Below are positions 18,177 to 26,626 of a stretch of 59,313 nt of DNA, one piece after another (positions within the stretch are counted from its first letter, which is position 1; each line of letters opens with the position of its first letter). The position numbers and the translations under genes are program-made. The notes beneath the pieces were generated by a model. The model did no database searches. It worked only from the letters and a program-made list of their open reading frames with translations, and had not been told where the DNA came from. The stretch is from Lachnospiraceae bacterium (GTDB lineage: Bacteria; Bacillota; Clostridia; Lachnospirales; Lachnospiraceae): NCBI GenBank assembly GCA_009911505.1, contig QXXL01000136.1, positions 1 through 59,313 of the forward strand, given 5' to 3'.

Positions 18177-18216
18177 ATAGTCACTCTAACTTCTCAGGGC
18201 AGGGTGACTATTTTCT
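18177..18216. terminator. Bidirectional terminator shared by the flavoprotein gene and the toxin
   Basis: ATAGTCACTCT (18177-18187) pairs with AGGGTGACTAT (18201-18211), flanked by AAAA on the left and TTTTC on the right, so it can end transcription both ways. The toxin stop codon lies within the right arm, an arrangement typical of holin-like type I toxin loci. Confidence 0.75.
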
Positions 18217-18291
18217 ATTCGTGTAATTCAGAATGGCTATAATTACGCTGACCATGGTCAGTATTACTATAAGTTCCTCATATATACTCAT
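18208..18291 (-). CDS. Holin-like type I toxin peptide (TxpA/Fst-like)
   Basis: A 27-aa peptide: MSIYEELIVILTMVSVIIAI followed by LNYTNRK. A short polar N-terminus, one transmembrane helix and a basic tail match the putative holin-like toxins of Firmicutes. A strong AAAGGGGTGG site lies 6-7 nt before the ATG. The stop falls inside the terminator hairpin. The expected partner is an antisense RNA over the 3' end, not a protein. When overproduced, such peptides depolarise the membrane. It is too short for routine gene calling. Confidence 0.7.
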   Translation of the reverse strand: MSIYEELIVILTMVSVIIAILNYTNRK

Positions 18292-18580
18292 AGATACCAC
18301 CCCTTTCGTAAGACCTCAGAAAGCGGATGGAATCACCCTCCCCAGTTGCCGGGTTTAGCATATTATGTTGTTATGGTGCAGCAGTTTCCCGATTTGAAAT
18401 CGAAAACAGGTCGCATTTGAAATGCGGGCACAAGACTGCGTTGGGTGTATTTTCAAAAGTTGTTAAAGCCAACTTTCCACATTTGAAACGGACAAAGGGG
18501 GATCTGTTTAGGCCCCTCCCGGTTGCCGCCGTACGGCAGAGGCTATATTAGGTTTTCCATAGCGGCAACTTTGCTAATTC
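18292..18580. other. 289-nt gap upstream of the toxin
   Basis: No gene is seen. It should contain the toxin promoter (minus strand) and possibly a 5' leader. Two related TTTGAAATCG/TTTGAAATGC segments (about 18394 and 18418) and a TTTGAAACGG at about 18483 recur, without a clear meaning. Confidence 0.4.
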
Positions 18581-20911
18581 CTATAATTCGTTGACTATTG
18601 CAGTAATTTCCATGTTGTGGATGCGCTTTGCCGGGGCATAAACCGCGGCAATAGCGGCAACGATGGAAAACACAATCATAATGGCAAGCAGTTCGATTGG
18701 CAAGTTCCACGGAGTTCCAAAATACCGCGTAAGCAGCCTGATATGCAGGAAACGGCTAAGGGCAATTCCCATGCCGCCGCCAATTACAAGACCGGAAATG
18801 GAATAAGTAAAGGCTTCTGCAGCAATCATCCGGGTAAGCTGATTTCTGTCCATACCAACCGCCCGCATAGCGCCGTACTGTTTGATCCGGGCCATTACGC
18901 TCATAGAAATGCTGTTTACAATGTTAAACAGGGTAATCATGGCAACAATCGCCAGAAAACTATATACAATAAAAACGGACGCCAAATAGGTTGCACGGTC
19001 TTGTCTGTTGCTCTCACGCTGATCTGCAAAAATAACATTGCTTTCTGCAAGGTCACTAATTTGTTTTACCGTATCATCCGCGGCATCTTTGCCTAACTGC
19101 ACTCCAATGATGCAGTAATTCTGCTCTCCTGTAAGCCGGGTAAACGTTTCCTGCGAACAAATTACGCTGTATTCACTGGAATACAGTCCGTCAGATACGG
19201 CACAGGCAATTACAACCTCTTGCCCCGCTATTTGAATGGTATCTCCAACCTTTAGCGGATTATCCTTATTTGAAACAGTCATAACCTTATTGCTGTTTCC
19301 GTAAATTTCTGATAAATCCCCCTCCACAAGACTATCCTTTGCACGATCCAACAAATAGTCACTGTACGATGTTATGTTCACATGATCAATCCCCTGCTGT
19401 GAAGAAGCAGCAGAAACATTTTCTATATATGCGCTGCCAAAGACGTGATCTACACCAGAAATAGAACTGATCGTATCGCTGAAACTTTGGCTTAACACAG
19501 GTTCATTTGCATAGCCTGTGAGGGTAATATCTGGCTGCCATGACCGAAGGGACGGTATTAACTCATGTGCAAAATCCAGCCCTACCGTGAAGCAAAGGAA
19601 TAGGATCATACTAAGAGAAAAGCTGGCTGTCATCAAAAACCAGTTTTTCTTAGATGCTATTGCATGGTGAACGCCTAAAGTCTTTTCAACCCTGCCCACA
19701 TTCAGCCGCATAGTATACCGTACAGAGGGCGCCGTATTTAAGTTGCCGGAAACTGCTGCCATCGGAGAAACTTTGGCCGCACGTTTCGCCGGGGATTGTG
19801 CCGCCAGAAGAACCGTAACAATTCCAACCAGTGCGCCGCTAATCAAGCCCACCGGACTAAGGGCAAGCACAGGTATTGTCTGAAATTCACCGCCAATCCC
19901 AAAATGCAGTATTGCACAAATGCTCCAACTGACTGCTATACCTAAAAGCAATCCAATCGGTACAGCCGTTTTACACCAGTTTAATGCCTCCAAACGCACA
20001 TAACTGATGATCTGCCTGCGGCTTGCACCAATACAGCGCATCATACCAAAAAATTTCGTCCGTTGGGCCACATTGCTGTTCATGCTGCCGGAAATCATCA
20101 ACACACCGGCCAACAGCACCAAAACAAACAAAATTGCTGCCAGACCATAAATATTTTTTACAGAATTATTCTTGCTTTGCCCTGCAATACCCATGATCGC
20201 GGTATTTTCGGAAATGCTTTCTTCTGACAAATCATATTGTTCTTTTATTTCCGTAATTGCACCGGAAGCCTTTGAAGCATTTTGAAACTGAACATAACAG
20301 GCTGGTTTAAGCGAAATACCGTTTTGTTCCATAAGCGATGTGAACTCTGTCCGCGTCATATATACAGCAACCAGATAAGTCTGTCCCTGATAATATTCCC
20401 GGTCATCCGAGCCAAAGCCTGCTACGGTAAAGCCTGCAGTCCCCGCAGGGGTCTTGATTGTTACGCTATCGCCAATCTGCACATCCAAAGCGAGCTTTGC
20501 GTTGGAGCTAAGCATAACTTCGTTATCGCGTTGCGGAAAATCCCCTTCTTCGAGAGCGTTGGAAAGCCGGTTCAGATAGATACTGTCAGCGCCGTATAAA
20601 GCAGCTCTTTTCTCTCCAATATAGTACGGCTGATCTGCGTCTGAATTAAACGATTCCGACCAACCGACGGCTGCAACATCGGAACGGCGGCTGATTTCAT
20701 CTCCGATGCTCTGGGAGATATTTTCTAACTGTATATGATAATTGCCATGTTTATTCTGTAATTCATCACTTTTTGTCCGAATGAACATATCTGCCACGCT
20801 GAAAATCGCTGTCACAAGCAGCACAGAAATGATGATACACAAAATTGTCATACGATTTTGCCGTCTCCGCACCTTTGCAGAAATCGGGATAAGGCTTAAA
20901 AAGCTTTTCAT
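18581..20911 (-). CDS. FtsX-family ABC transporter permease (MacB-like)
   Basis: A 776-aa permease. A first membrane helix (about residues 24-46) is followed by a large extracytoplasmic MacB-type domain, three helices (about 255-390), a second helix near 430 with a second external domain, and three C-terminal helices ending ...[20 protein letters not shown]. This is the duplicated FtsX layout. The start at 20911 has GGAGG 7 nt upstream and overlaps the ATPase stop (ATGA); the frame opens three codons earlier. It works with the ATPase at 20908-21591 to move lipids or peptides outward or to signal envelope stress, probably controlled by the adjacent two-component system. Confidence 0.9.
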   Translation of the reverse strand: MKSFLSLIPISAKVRRRQNRMTILCIIISVLLVTAIFSVADMFIRTKSDELQNKHGNYHIQLENISQSIGDEISRRSDVAAVGWSESFNSDADQPYYIGEKRAALYGADSIYLNRLSNALEEGDFPQRDNEVMLSSNAKLALDVQIGDSVTIKTPAGTAGFTVAGFGSDDREYYQGQTYLVAVYMTRTEFTSLMEQNGISLKPACYVQFQNASKASGAITEIKEQYDLSEESISENTAIMGIAGQSKNNSVKNIYGLAAILFVLVLLAGVLMISGSMNSNVAQRTKFFGMMRCIGASRRQIISYVRLEALNWCKTAVPIGLLLGIAVSWSICAILHFGIGGEFQTIPVLALSPVGLISGALVGIVTVLLAAQSPAKRAAKVSPMAAVSGNLNTAPSVRYTMRLNVGRVEKTLGVHHAIASKKNWFLMTASFSLSMILFLCFTVGLDFAHELIPSLRSWQPDITLTGYANEPVLSQSFSDTISSISGVDHVFGSAYIENVSAASSQQGIDHVNITSYSDYLLDRAKDSLVEGDLSEIYGNSNKVMTVSNKDNPLKVGDTIQIAGQEVVIACAVSDGLYSSEYSVICSQETFTRLTGEQNYCIIGVQLGKDAADDTVKQISDLAESNVIFADQRESNRQDRATYLASVFIVYSFLAIVAMITLFNIVNSISMSVMARIKQYGAMRAVGMDRNQLTRMIAAEAFTYSISGLVIGGGMGIALSRFLHIRLLTRYFGTPWNLPIELLAIMIVFSIVAAIAAVYAPAKRIHNMEITAIVNEL

Positions 20912-21591
20912 TCGCGGCACCTCCCCAAATCGGTCAGCAAACCGTCCGATACCTGTAAGATCCGGTCCGCACTCTGTGCAATGCTCCTGTTATGCGTAAT
21001 CATAATAATGGTTTGCTCATACTTTCTTGATGCTTCTTTTAACAGAGTAATGACTTCGCTGCTGTTCTGCGTGTCAAGGTTGCCCGTCGGCTCATCTGCA
21101 AGGATCAGCGACGGGCGCGTGATAAGGGCGCGCCCGATTGCCACGCGCTGCTGCTGCCCGCCGGATAACTGGCTCGGCAAATGGTTACGGCGTTCTTTCA
21201 GATTAAGAACCGTAAGCAGTTCTTCCAGATATTTTTTGTCCGGCTTCTGATAATCAAGCAGTACCGGAAAAATAATATTCTGCTCAACGGTAAGCTCTGG
21301 CACAAGATTAAACGCCTGAAAAATAAATCCGATATTCCTACGTCGGAAAACGGTAAGTTTGCTGTCGTTCATGGAAAAAATATCTTTGCCGCCAATCGCA
21401 ACTTTACCGGACGTAGGCATATCAAGTGCGCCTATCATGTTGAGCAGCGTACTTTTGCCGGAGCCGGATTCTCCGACGATAGCCACATACTCGCCCTTTG
21501 GAATGGAAAAGCTGACTTTTTTCAAAGCGTGTACGGCGGTTTCGCCGCTTCCATAAGTTTTACAAATATTGCTGACTTCCAATAAATTCAT
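20908..21591 (-). CDS. ABC transporter ATP-binding protein (LolD/MacB type)
   Basis: A 227-aa ATPase with Walker [10 protein letters not shown]-loop FQAFN, signature LSGGQQQR, Walker [13 protein letters not shown] and H-loop MITHN. It belongs to the MacB/LolD/VexB group that pairs with FtsX permeases. An AGAGGTG site precedes the ATG. It is the first gene of the two-gene ABC operon. The sensor kinase gene ends 72 nt upstream on the same strand, and the gap carries candidate regulator-binding repeats. Confidence 0.95.
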   Translation of the reverse strand: MNLLEVSNICKTYGSGETAVHALKKVSFSIPKGEYVAIVGESGSGKSTLLNMIGALDMPTSGKVAIGGKDIFSMNDSKLTVFRRRNIGFIFQAFNLVPELTVEQNIIFPVLLDYQKPDKKYLEELLTVLNLKERRNHLPSQLSGGQQQRVAIGRALITRPSLILADEPTGNLDTQNSSEVITLLKEASRKYEQTIIMITHNRSIAQSADRILQVSDGLLTDLGRCRE

Positions 21592-21639
21592 GTGTAAACA
21601 CCTCTTTCTGTTTTGATAGTCCCAATATAACAGAGAAAT

Positions 21640-21677
21640 CCTACATCAATATTACAATCAGCCTACAATTTTGTAGG
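21640..21677 (-). promoter_or_regulatory. Candidate response-regulator operator upstream of the ABC operon
   Basis: CCTACA occurs at 21640-21645 and 21662-21667, 22 bp (two helical turns) apart. The second copy is part of a perfect dyad CCTACAA-TT-TTGTAGG (21662-21677) that overlaps the kinase stop codon. Tandem sites about two turns apart suit OmpR-type regulators. No good -10/-35 pair is obvious. Confidence 0.35.
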
Positions 21678-22706
21678 GTTAAGAAAATTTATTGTGAAAG
21701 AGGTCCCCGCGCCCAATGTGCTGTCAACTTCAATCGTTCCGTTATGGGCTTCTACAATCCCTTTTGTGAGTGATAAGCCAAGCCCAATACCTTGTGTATC
21801 TTTAGAAAAACGGCTCCGATAAAACCGCTTAAATATATGGTACAAATCCTCTGGGTGTATGCCGCTTCCGTTATCCTTTACGGTTATCTGGACAATAGAA
21901 GTGAACGCCCGCCACTCAATACGGATACGTCCGCCTTTTTCTGTGTGGTCCAGGGCGTTCTTTACAAGGTTGCCGATTGCTTCGATCATCCAGTTACGGT
22001 CGCATAAAAGTGTAATTTCTCCATTGCCCGACAAACAGATTTCTTTTTCCTCCCATCCGGCGCGGAACAGGAAATGTTTTTTTATCTCCTCCGCAAGTTC
22101 AGACACATTTTCTAAAGTCTTTTCCAATATAATTGTACCCGCGTCCAGTTTTGTGATTTTCAAAAGGTTTTGTACCAGAGTTTCTATACGGTCAAGCTCC
22201 TGTTCGGACAGCAGACTAAATTCCTGTATTGTTGAAAGATCTTTTTCTTTTGCTCCGTCCTGTATCAGCCCATTATAAATATTAAGGGCGGCAAGCGGCG
22301 TTTTTAACTGGTGCGAAATATCGGATATAGTTTCGCGTAAAAATTTCTTTGAATTTTTTTCATTTTCTGCGTGGGCATTTAAGATTGCAACCAAAGAATT
22401 GACTTCATGGAACAGCCTGTATAGTTCGCCCTCGTCGTTGCACTCAATAGAAACTTTTTTGTTGCCGGCTATATATTCTGTAATCTGCGATATGGCAGTT
22501 TCCATGATTTTATGCTGCTCCCTAAAATATCCATAACAAAGCAGCAATATTACAGCCCCCATACACATGCCGCATACTATGATATAATCCTCCACATTCT
22601 TAACAGTAAGGCTTACGAATGCCGCTGAAATCAGTACAAAACCCACAACACAAAACAAAATACCAACAAAAAGAAATTTGATTTTTCGGTTCGCCAATAG
22701 TTTCAT
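21663..22706 (-). CDS. Sensor histidine kinase (VncS-like)
   Basis: A 347-aa membrane kinase with two N-terminal helices (about residues 8-30 and 35-55) and a very short external loop, then a HAMP-like linker. The H-box is ISDISHQLKTPLAAL with the phospho-His, the N-box is LVKNALDHTEKG, G1 is VKDNGSGIHPED and G2 is GIGLGLSLTKGI. The start at 22706 has GAGGTG upstream, 8 nt after the regulator stop. The short loop suggests sensing within the membrane or through the ABC partner, as in BceS-type kinases, but that is inference. Confidence 0.92.
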   Translation of the reverse strand: MKLLANRKIKFLFVGILFCVVGFVLISAAFVSLTVKNVEDYIIVCGMCMGAVILLLCYGYFREQHKIMETAISQITEYIAGNKKVSIECNDEGELYRLFHEVNSLVAILNAHAENEKNSKKFLRETISDISHQLKTPLAALNIYNGLIQDGAKEKDLSTIQEFSLLSEQELDRIETLVQNLLKITKLDAGTIILEKTLENVSELAEEIKKHFLFRAGWEEKEICLSGNGEITLLCDRNWMIEAIGNLVKNALDHTEKGGRIRIEWRAFTSIVQITVKDNGSGIHPEDLYHIFKRFYRSRFSKDTQGIGLGLSLTKGIVEAHNGTIEVDSTLGAGTSFTINFLNPTKL

Positions 22707-22714
22707 CCTACACC

Positions 22715-23401
22715 TCAATCTACCGTATTCCATTTGTAGCCCATGCCGCGAACGGTAACAATCCTTTTGGGTTCTCCCGGATTGTCCTCAATTTTTGTGC
22801 GAAGTCTACGGATATAAACGGTAAGAGAATTATTGTCTATATAATTTTCGCTGCAATCCCATAACTTTCCTAAAATCTGTTCTGGGGAAAGTATCTGGTC
22901 GGGGTTTTCCATAAACAGGCATAATAATTTATACTCACTCGCAGTCAAGTCAAGCAGTTTCCCTCGTTTATAAACCTCGCCTTTTAGAAGTTTTATGCTT
23001 ATATCATTGGAGTTCAATTCTGTAACAGCAGTATTGAAATCTTCACTCCTGCGGAGTAATGCGTGAATCCTTGACATAAATATTGCCAGTTTGAAAGGCT
23101 TTGTTATATAATCGTCGCCCCCAATATCAAGCCCCATAATAATATCTGTTTCTTCATCAGCAGCAGTAAGAAATATGACAGGCACTTTTGAAGTCAAACG
23201 TATCTTTCTGCAAAAGTCAAAGCCGGAACCATCGGGAAGCGATACATCCAAAACAGCCAGATCATATTCTCCCTTTTCCCATAATGCATCCGCTTCCAAT
23301 GTGGTGCGGGCAACTATTATTTCATATCCCTGCTTTTTTAAGGCAAAAGAAAGCCCGTTTATCAGGCTCAAATCATCTTCCAGTAAAAATAGTCGTTTCA
23401 T
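22715..23401 (-). CDS. OmpR-family response regulator (VncR-like)
   Basis: A 228-aa regulator. The receiver domain has acidic pocket LEDDLSL, phospho-acceptor Asp in DLAVLDVSLPDGSG, T in FLTAADEE and K in YITKPF. The C-terminal winged helix (LTASEYKLLCLF, LTVYIRRLRTKI, VRGMGYKW) binds DNA. The start at 23401 is chosen because it opens with MKRLFLLEDD and overlaps the stop of the HTH gene (ATGA); the frame extends 21 codons upstream within that gene. It likely controls the FtsX-type ABC operon and its own operon. Confidence 0.94.
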   Translation of the reverse strand: MKRLFLLEDDLSLINGLSFALKKQGYEIIVARTTLEADALWEKGEYDLAVLDVSLPDGSGFDFCRKIRLTSKVPVIFLTAADEETDIIMGLDIGGDDYITKPFKLAIFMSRIHALLRRSEDFNTAVTELNSNDISIKLLKGEVYKRGKLLDLTASEYKLLCLFMENPDQILSPEQILGKLWDCSENYIDNNSLTVYIRRLRTKIEDNPGEPKRIVTVRGMGYKWNTVD

Positions 23402-23580
23402 TTGTTCTCTCTTCCTTTTGTTCTCCCATCTTTTGGTTTTAGGACATCCTTCGGAATCAGCCACATACGGCTGAATTTTGCCACTCCAGGTATGCGCCCG
23501 TCCTCACACAGCTTCTGTACCCGCCTTTCTGAAATGCCCCATTTTTTTGCGGCTTCCGGCGCAGAAATATACTCAAACAT
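23398..23580 (-). CDS. Small excisionase-like/MerR-type helix-turn-helix protein
   Basis: A 60-aa protein made of a single winged HTH of the DNA-binding excisionase (MerR-like) type: YISAPEAAKKWGISERRVQK then LCEDGRIPGVAKF and WLIPKDV. GGAGCGAG precedes the ATG. Its stop overlaps the response-regulator start, so the two are co-translated, an unusual head gene for a two-component operon. Such one-domain proteins normally act in mobile elements or as small transcription factors. A degraded relative lies nearby at 23934. Confidence 0.85.
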   Translation of the reverse strand: MFEYISAPEAAKKWGISERRVQKLCEDGRIPGVAKFSRMWLIPKDVLKPKDGRTKGRENK

Positions 23581-23616
23581 TCTTGCTCGCTCCTTCTCAA
23601 ATTTTTAACAGTTATA

Positions 23617-23645
23617 ATTATATGAGTTCAACCGAATAGTTTCAA
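23617..23645 (-). promoter_or_regulatory. Sigma-A promoter of the HTH-regulator-kinase operon
   Basis: On the minus strand, TTGAAA (23640-23645), a 17-nt spacer and TATAAT (23617-23622), about 37 nt upstream of the HTH start codon. Confidence 0.7.
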
Positions 23646-23683
23646 GTATTTAAGTCAAGCATTGTGTGATGTTAGTATATAAG

Positions 23684-23862
23684 TGTGGACAGAAAAAGCT
23701 GAACAACCTATACTATTAAGTGAAAAAACAAAGGAGATGATGGGCATGGCAAAAAACCAAAAATCATACACCCCGGAATTCAAACAGCAGATTGTAGAGC
23801 TCTACAATGCTGGGGGCACCCCGTATTTTGCCCAAAGTATTGACATAGTTGCAAGATTTTGA
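23684..23862 (+). pseudogene. IS3-family transposase OrfA remnant
   Basis: TGTGGACAGAAAAAGCTGAA (from 23684) resembles an IS3-type terminal repeat. After AAGGAG, an ATG at 23746 starts 38 codons reading MAKNQKSYTPEFKQQIVELY, the typical OrfA HTH opening. The homology ends after NAGGTP, and an unrelated tail stops at 23862. No OrfB is present. It marks an old insertion just before the BREX island. Confidence 0.75.
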
Positions 23863-23933
23863 AAAGTTATGGGAAAGGATTGCTATTAATCGTTTAAACG
23901 TACAAAATAGAAATCATAGATGGAGGAAAAATC

Positions 23934-24032
23934 ATGGATTACATATCAATAAAGGAATCATCAGAAAAATGCGCAGAAACCAAAGGATGCAAGAAGAAAG
24001 TGATAAACATTGCGTTAACTGAAAGGAAATGA
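23934..24032 (+). pseudogene. Degraded excisionase-like HTH gene
   Basis: A 32-codon frame behind TGGAGG starting MDYISIKESSEKCAETKG. The first 12 residues mirror the opening of the intact HTH protein at 23580 (EYISAPEAAKKWG), but the recognition helix is gone. It is probably a remnant. Its stop overlaps the start of the next pseudogene. Confidence 0.45.
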
Positions 24033-24328
24033 CCATGTATAAGATTGGAATTTGTGATGACGATAAGATTTTATGCTCTGTTTTGGAAGAACAGATCTAC
24101 GAACTTTCAAAAGAAATAGGGATAAAAGTTGATATTGAGGTATGGTATTCCGGGGAAAGTATACAAAATGATATGAAAAAGGGGATAGAATTAGAACCTA
24201 TCTCTGCCGAAAACATAAGAGAAGTGCTGATAAGAAGCATAAAACAAAAAAGCAGTGCAGATACCTATTTTGAATACCAAAAGGGAAATTCTGTTTTCAG
24301 AGTTCCGGTAAGAAATATTGCCTGCTGA
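24029..24328 (+). pseudogene. LytTR-type response regulator with internal deletion
   Basis: A 99-aa frame; the likely start is ATG 24035 (MYKIGICDDDKIL). The acidic pocket of the receiver is present. After GESIQNDMKKG the sequence jumps to ISAENIREVLIRSIKQ and the first strand of a LytTR domain (YFEYQKGNSVFRV, then RNIAC), then stops. The phospho-acceptor Asp region and most of the DNA-binding domain are missing; family members are about 230-250 aa. It is non-functional debris of an AgrA-like regulator. Confidence 0.7.
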
Positions 24329-24367
24329 CTACAACAGTATATAGCATATTTTGGGTATCTGCCTTGT

Positions 24368-24730
24368 ATGAGATTTGTGAATGTTATGCAGGCAATGACG
24401 GTACCACAGGCATTTATGATTACTTTTGTCTTTCTGTTCTTGTATTTGGTATTGATTGGATTTTTGCTATATGTGTGTAATCTTTTGTTAAAAGAAATTT
24501 ATGGAATATTGACTGTATTTGGTATACAGATTTCAGGATATTTATTACAACAAGAGGGAGTTACATACTTATCTCTTATGGCAAAAGCAATTCCCGGATA
24601 TGCCGTAGATGGAAATGGCGGACAATGGGGAGTCATAGTTTTGTTTTGTACTATCATATTGATTTTGGCATTGATTTCTTTATGGCTAATTGGACGGGTA
24701 GATTTTAAGGATGTGGTGGAGGAGGAATAG
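24368..24730 (+). pseudogene. ABC-2 permease fragment
   Basis: 120 codons with four hydrophobic helices (MITFVFLFLYLVLIGFLLYV, then FGIQISGYLL, then VLFCTIILILALISLWL) ending GRVDFKDVVEEE, like the C-terminal half of an ABC-2 permease. There is no convincing start or ribosome site. It follows a broken LytTR regulator, a pairing common in peptide-export loci, so these are probably remains of one operon. Confidence 0.5.
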
Positions 24731-24736
24731 GAGCGA

Positions 24737-24892
24737 ATGCCTTTGTTTTTTAAGTTATTTGCAGGTGTTCCTATGGATGAAATGGATACGTTTCCGTTAG
24801 TTCCGTTAGGACGCTGGCTATTTCCGATTGGAATTTATTTATTGATAATTGGTTTTCGGCTTGGTATGGATAAGCAGAATAGTTCTGAATAA
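24737..24892 (+). pseudogene. Second ABC-2 permease fragment (51 aa)
   Basis: A 51-aa frame after GGAGCG: MPLFFKLFAGVPMDEMDTFP then one hydrophobic segment (WLFPIGIYLLIIGF). It looks like the start of a permease of the same decayed operon. The downstream sequence does not continue it. It could instead be a tiny membrane protein. Confidence 0.35.
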
Positions 24893-25061
24893 TCAATTAT
24901 TTTTTGTGGCAAGTTTAAGAAGATGATTTTGACTTTCAATGACAATGAAGAAGATATTGAACCTGCATTGTTTACTATCATTTCTATTAAAATTATGGTA
25001 AAATCAATATTATAGAGCTTTGCAGTATAACAAACAAATATAGCGACCGTATAGCTATTAA
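24893..25061. other. AT-rich gap without a gene
   Basis: No gene is seen. It may hold the promoter for the BREX operon, but I could not find a -35/-10 pair with good spacing. Confidence 0.4.
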
Positions 25062-25231
25062 ATGAAAAATAAATTGGATATTGCATATAACAAATTATCA
25101 AAATACTTATTGATAATGAGATGAAAAAGGCAAAGTTTTGTAAGCAGGCAGGCATCAGTGAGGAAGATTTGCAGGATGGTGGATTGTACGGTGGTCGGCA
25201 TGCCAGATATTTTTCCGTATCCGTACTATAG
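25062..25231 (+). pseudogene. Xre-family (Cro/C1) regulator remnant, frameshifted
   Basis: MKNKLDIAYNKLSK then, after a one-base frame change near 25100, ILIDNEMKKAKFCKQAGISE, the opening of a small Xre-type HTH protein (typically about 70 aa). The rest is unrelated and stops at 25231. It lies immediately before brxA and may be the residue of a former regulator. Confidence 0.5.
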
Positions 25232-25272
25232 AACAGATTAGTATTTAGACTTATAGGAAGGTGTATATCCAC

Positions 25273-25875
25273 ATGGAAAGAAAAGAGTATAGCGCCGGAG
25301 CAGTAAAGCATTCGTTTTGGTTTATAGAATTTCGTAACGAGGTAAAGCTGCTGTCTGAAGGATTGGGCTTTGAAGATATAAAAGAGCGGTGCAGAAATGA
25401 AAATATATTTGCTGCGGCTACCCCGGAAAGGGCTGCACAGGTTTTCAATACAGTATCATCAAGAATAAAAGCGATGGGGGATAGTTTTTACCCGGTATTT
25501 CTAAACGGAGATGTATCGGCACAAAAAATATTTAACCTTGCGGCAGTTATGGTAAATGATACGTTGTTTTTTGATTTTGTGTATGAGGTAATACGGGAGA
25601 AAATGATTATTGGAAGCAATGAGTATACGCCTGGGGATTTAAACATTTTCTTTAAGGACAAGCAGCTGCAAAGTGAAAAAGTGGCGGGATGGACGGATGC
25701 TACATTTACAAGGCTGGCGAGAAACTATAAGACGTTTCTATTTGAGGCGGGTATGACAGACAAGGGTAAGGATGCAAGAAAAATTTTCCGGCCAATATTA
25801 GAGCCGGACATGGAAAGATGGCTTTTAGACAGCGGTATGGAGCCAGTAGTAAAAGCTTTTTTGGGGGTAAGATGA
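25273..25875 (+). CDS. brxA: BREX protein BrxA (DUF1819)
   Basis: A 200-aa protein matching BrxA in length and in its opening (YSAGAVKHSFWFIEFRN), with the central REKMIIG and KVAGWTDATFTRLARNYKTF segments. Start ATG 25273 follows AGGAAGG by about 10 nt; a GTG at 25261 is also in frame. BrxA is a small conserved component of type 1 BREX phage defence and is reported to be a DNA-binding winged-helix protein. It is the first gene of the brxA-brxB-brxC-pglX-pglZ-pglX island. Its stop overlaps the brxB start. Confidence 0.88.
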   Translation: MERKEYSAGAVKHSFWFIEFRNEVKLLSEGLGFEDIKERCRNENIFAAATPERAAQVFNTVSSRIKAMGDSFYPVFLNGDVSAQKIFNLAAVMVNDTLFFDFVYEVIREKMIIGSNEYTPGDLNIFFKDKQLQSEKVAGWTDATFTRLARNYKTFLFEAGMTDKGKDARKIFRPILEPDMERWLLDSGMEPVVKAFLGVR

Positions 25876-26465
25876 TGGCTAATATTGATGAACGCTTAGA
25901 TCAAATGGAAATGATGATAAAAAAACCGTCTTTCAGGCAGGCAAAGGGCAAGGCAAATGAGGTCAATTATTGGGTATTTGATTACGCACCGGAACATGAG
26001 CTGGCTGTAAGGGACAGGGTTGCTTACTTGAAAAATAAAAACCTTAAAGGGACAGATGGTTTTGAACTGGTGGTATATGATTTATACGATTTGATTATAG
26101 AACACCTGCAAAGCAAGAACTTTATGGAAAAGTGCTTCGCCCAGGAAGAAAAGCGAGGCATTAAAAAGTTACAGGATGCTATCCAGCGTACATTAAAAAT
26201 TACTGATAAGGAAAATCTGCTGGTAAAATATATTGCAGAGAATACCCCGCAGAATGCGGTAGTATTTTTGGTTGGAGTAGGGAAGTGCTTTCCGTTATTA
26301 CAGGCTCCGGAAGTGTTTAATAAAGTTCTCTACAATATACCCCAGACTTTTGCCAGTGTGCCTATGGTTTTGTTTTATCCAGGTACTTATACGGAGCAGG
26401 AGCTAATTATATTCAATGAATATCCGGAAGACAATTATTACCGGGCATTTCGATTGGTTCGCTAA
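25872..26465 (+). CDS. brxB: BREX protein BrxB (DUF1788)
   Basis: A 197-198-aa cytoplasmic protein with the DUF1788 pattern: ERLDQMEMMIKKPSF near the start, FDYAPEHELAVRDRVAYL, GFELVVYDLYDLIIEHL, and AVVFLVGVGKCFPLLQAPEVFNKV. ATG 25872 (or 25875) overlaps the brxA stop and has a GGGGGTAAG site. BrxB is a conserved BREX component of unclear biochemical role and is required for the defence complex in studied type 1 systems. It is followed by a 161-nt gap before brxC. Confidence 0.88.
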   Translation: MMANIDERLDQMEMMIKKPSFRQAKGKANEVNYWVFDYAPEHELAVRDRVAYLKNKNLKGTDGFELVVYDLYDLIIEHLQSKNFMEKCFAQEEKRGIKKLQDAIQRTLKITDKENLLVKYIAENTPQNAVVFLVGVGKCFPLLQAPEVFNKVLYNIPQTFASVPMVLFYPGTYTEQELIIFNEYPEDNYYRAFRLVR

Positions 26466-26626
26466 AAACTATAGGGGATGGGGCGGTTTTTAGGGTTGTT
26501 GGCAAGTGGATAGTAATGTAGGCGGGGGTGCATGGCTGTGAGAAGTAGGTTTTACAAAGTGTTTGATAAGTAAAATGTAGGGTCATAACGCACAGGTGAA
26601 ATTAAATATATAGGAGGGTACGGTAA
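26466..26626 (+). other. brxB-brxC intergenic gap (161 nt)
   Basis: There is no coding capacity. The last bases contain GGAGGG (about 26612-26617), 9 nt before the GTG start of brxC. An internal promoter is possible, but I see no convincing pair of hexamers. The segment GTGCATGGCTGTGAGAAGT (26528-26546) loosely resembles part of the repeat at 57243. Confidence 0.4.

Noticed and set aside
25818..25871. 18-codon upstream extension of brxB
   Set aside because: It lies within brxA, has no site before its ATG, and BrxB homologues begin near MANIDERL.
26528..26546. Third copy of the secA-flanking repeat
   Set aside because: Only a loose match to the end of the repeat, without the GGCAGAGGGCAGGG core; not counted.
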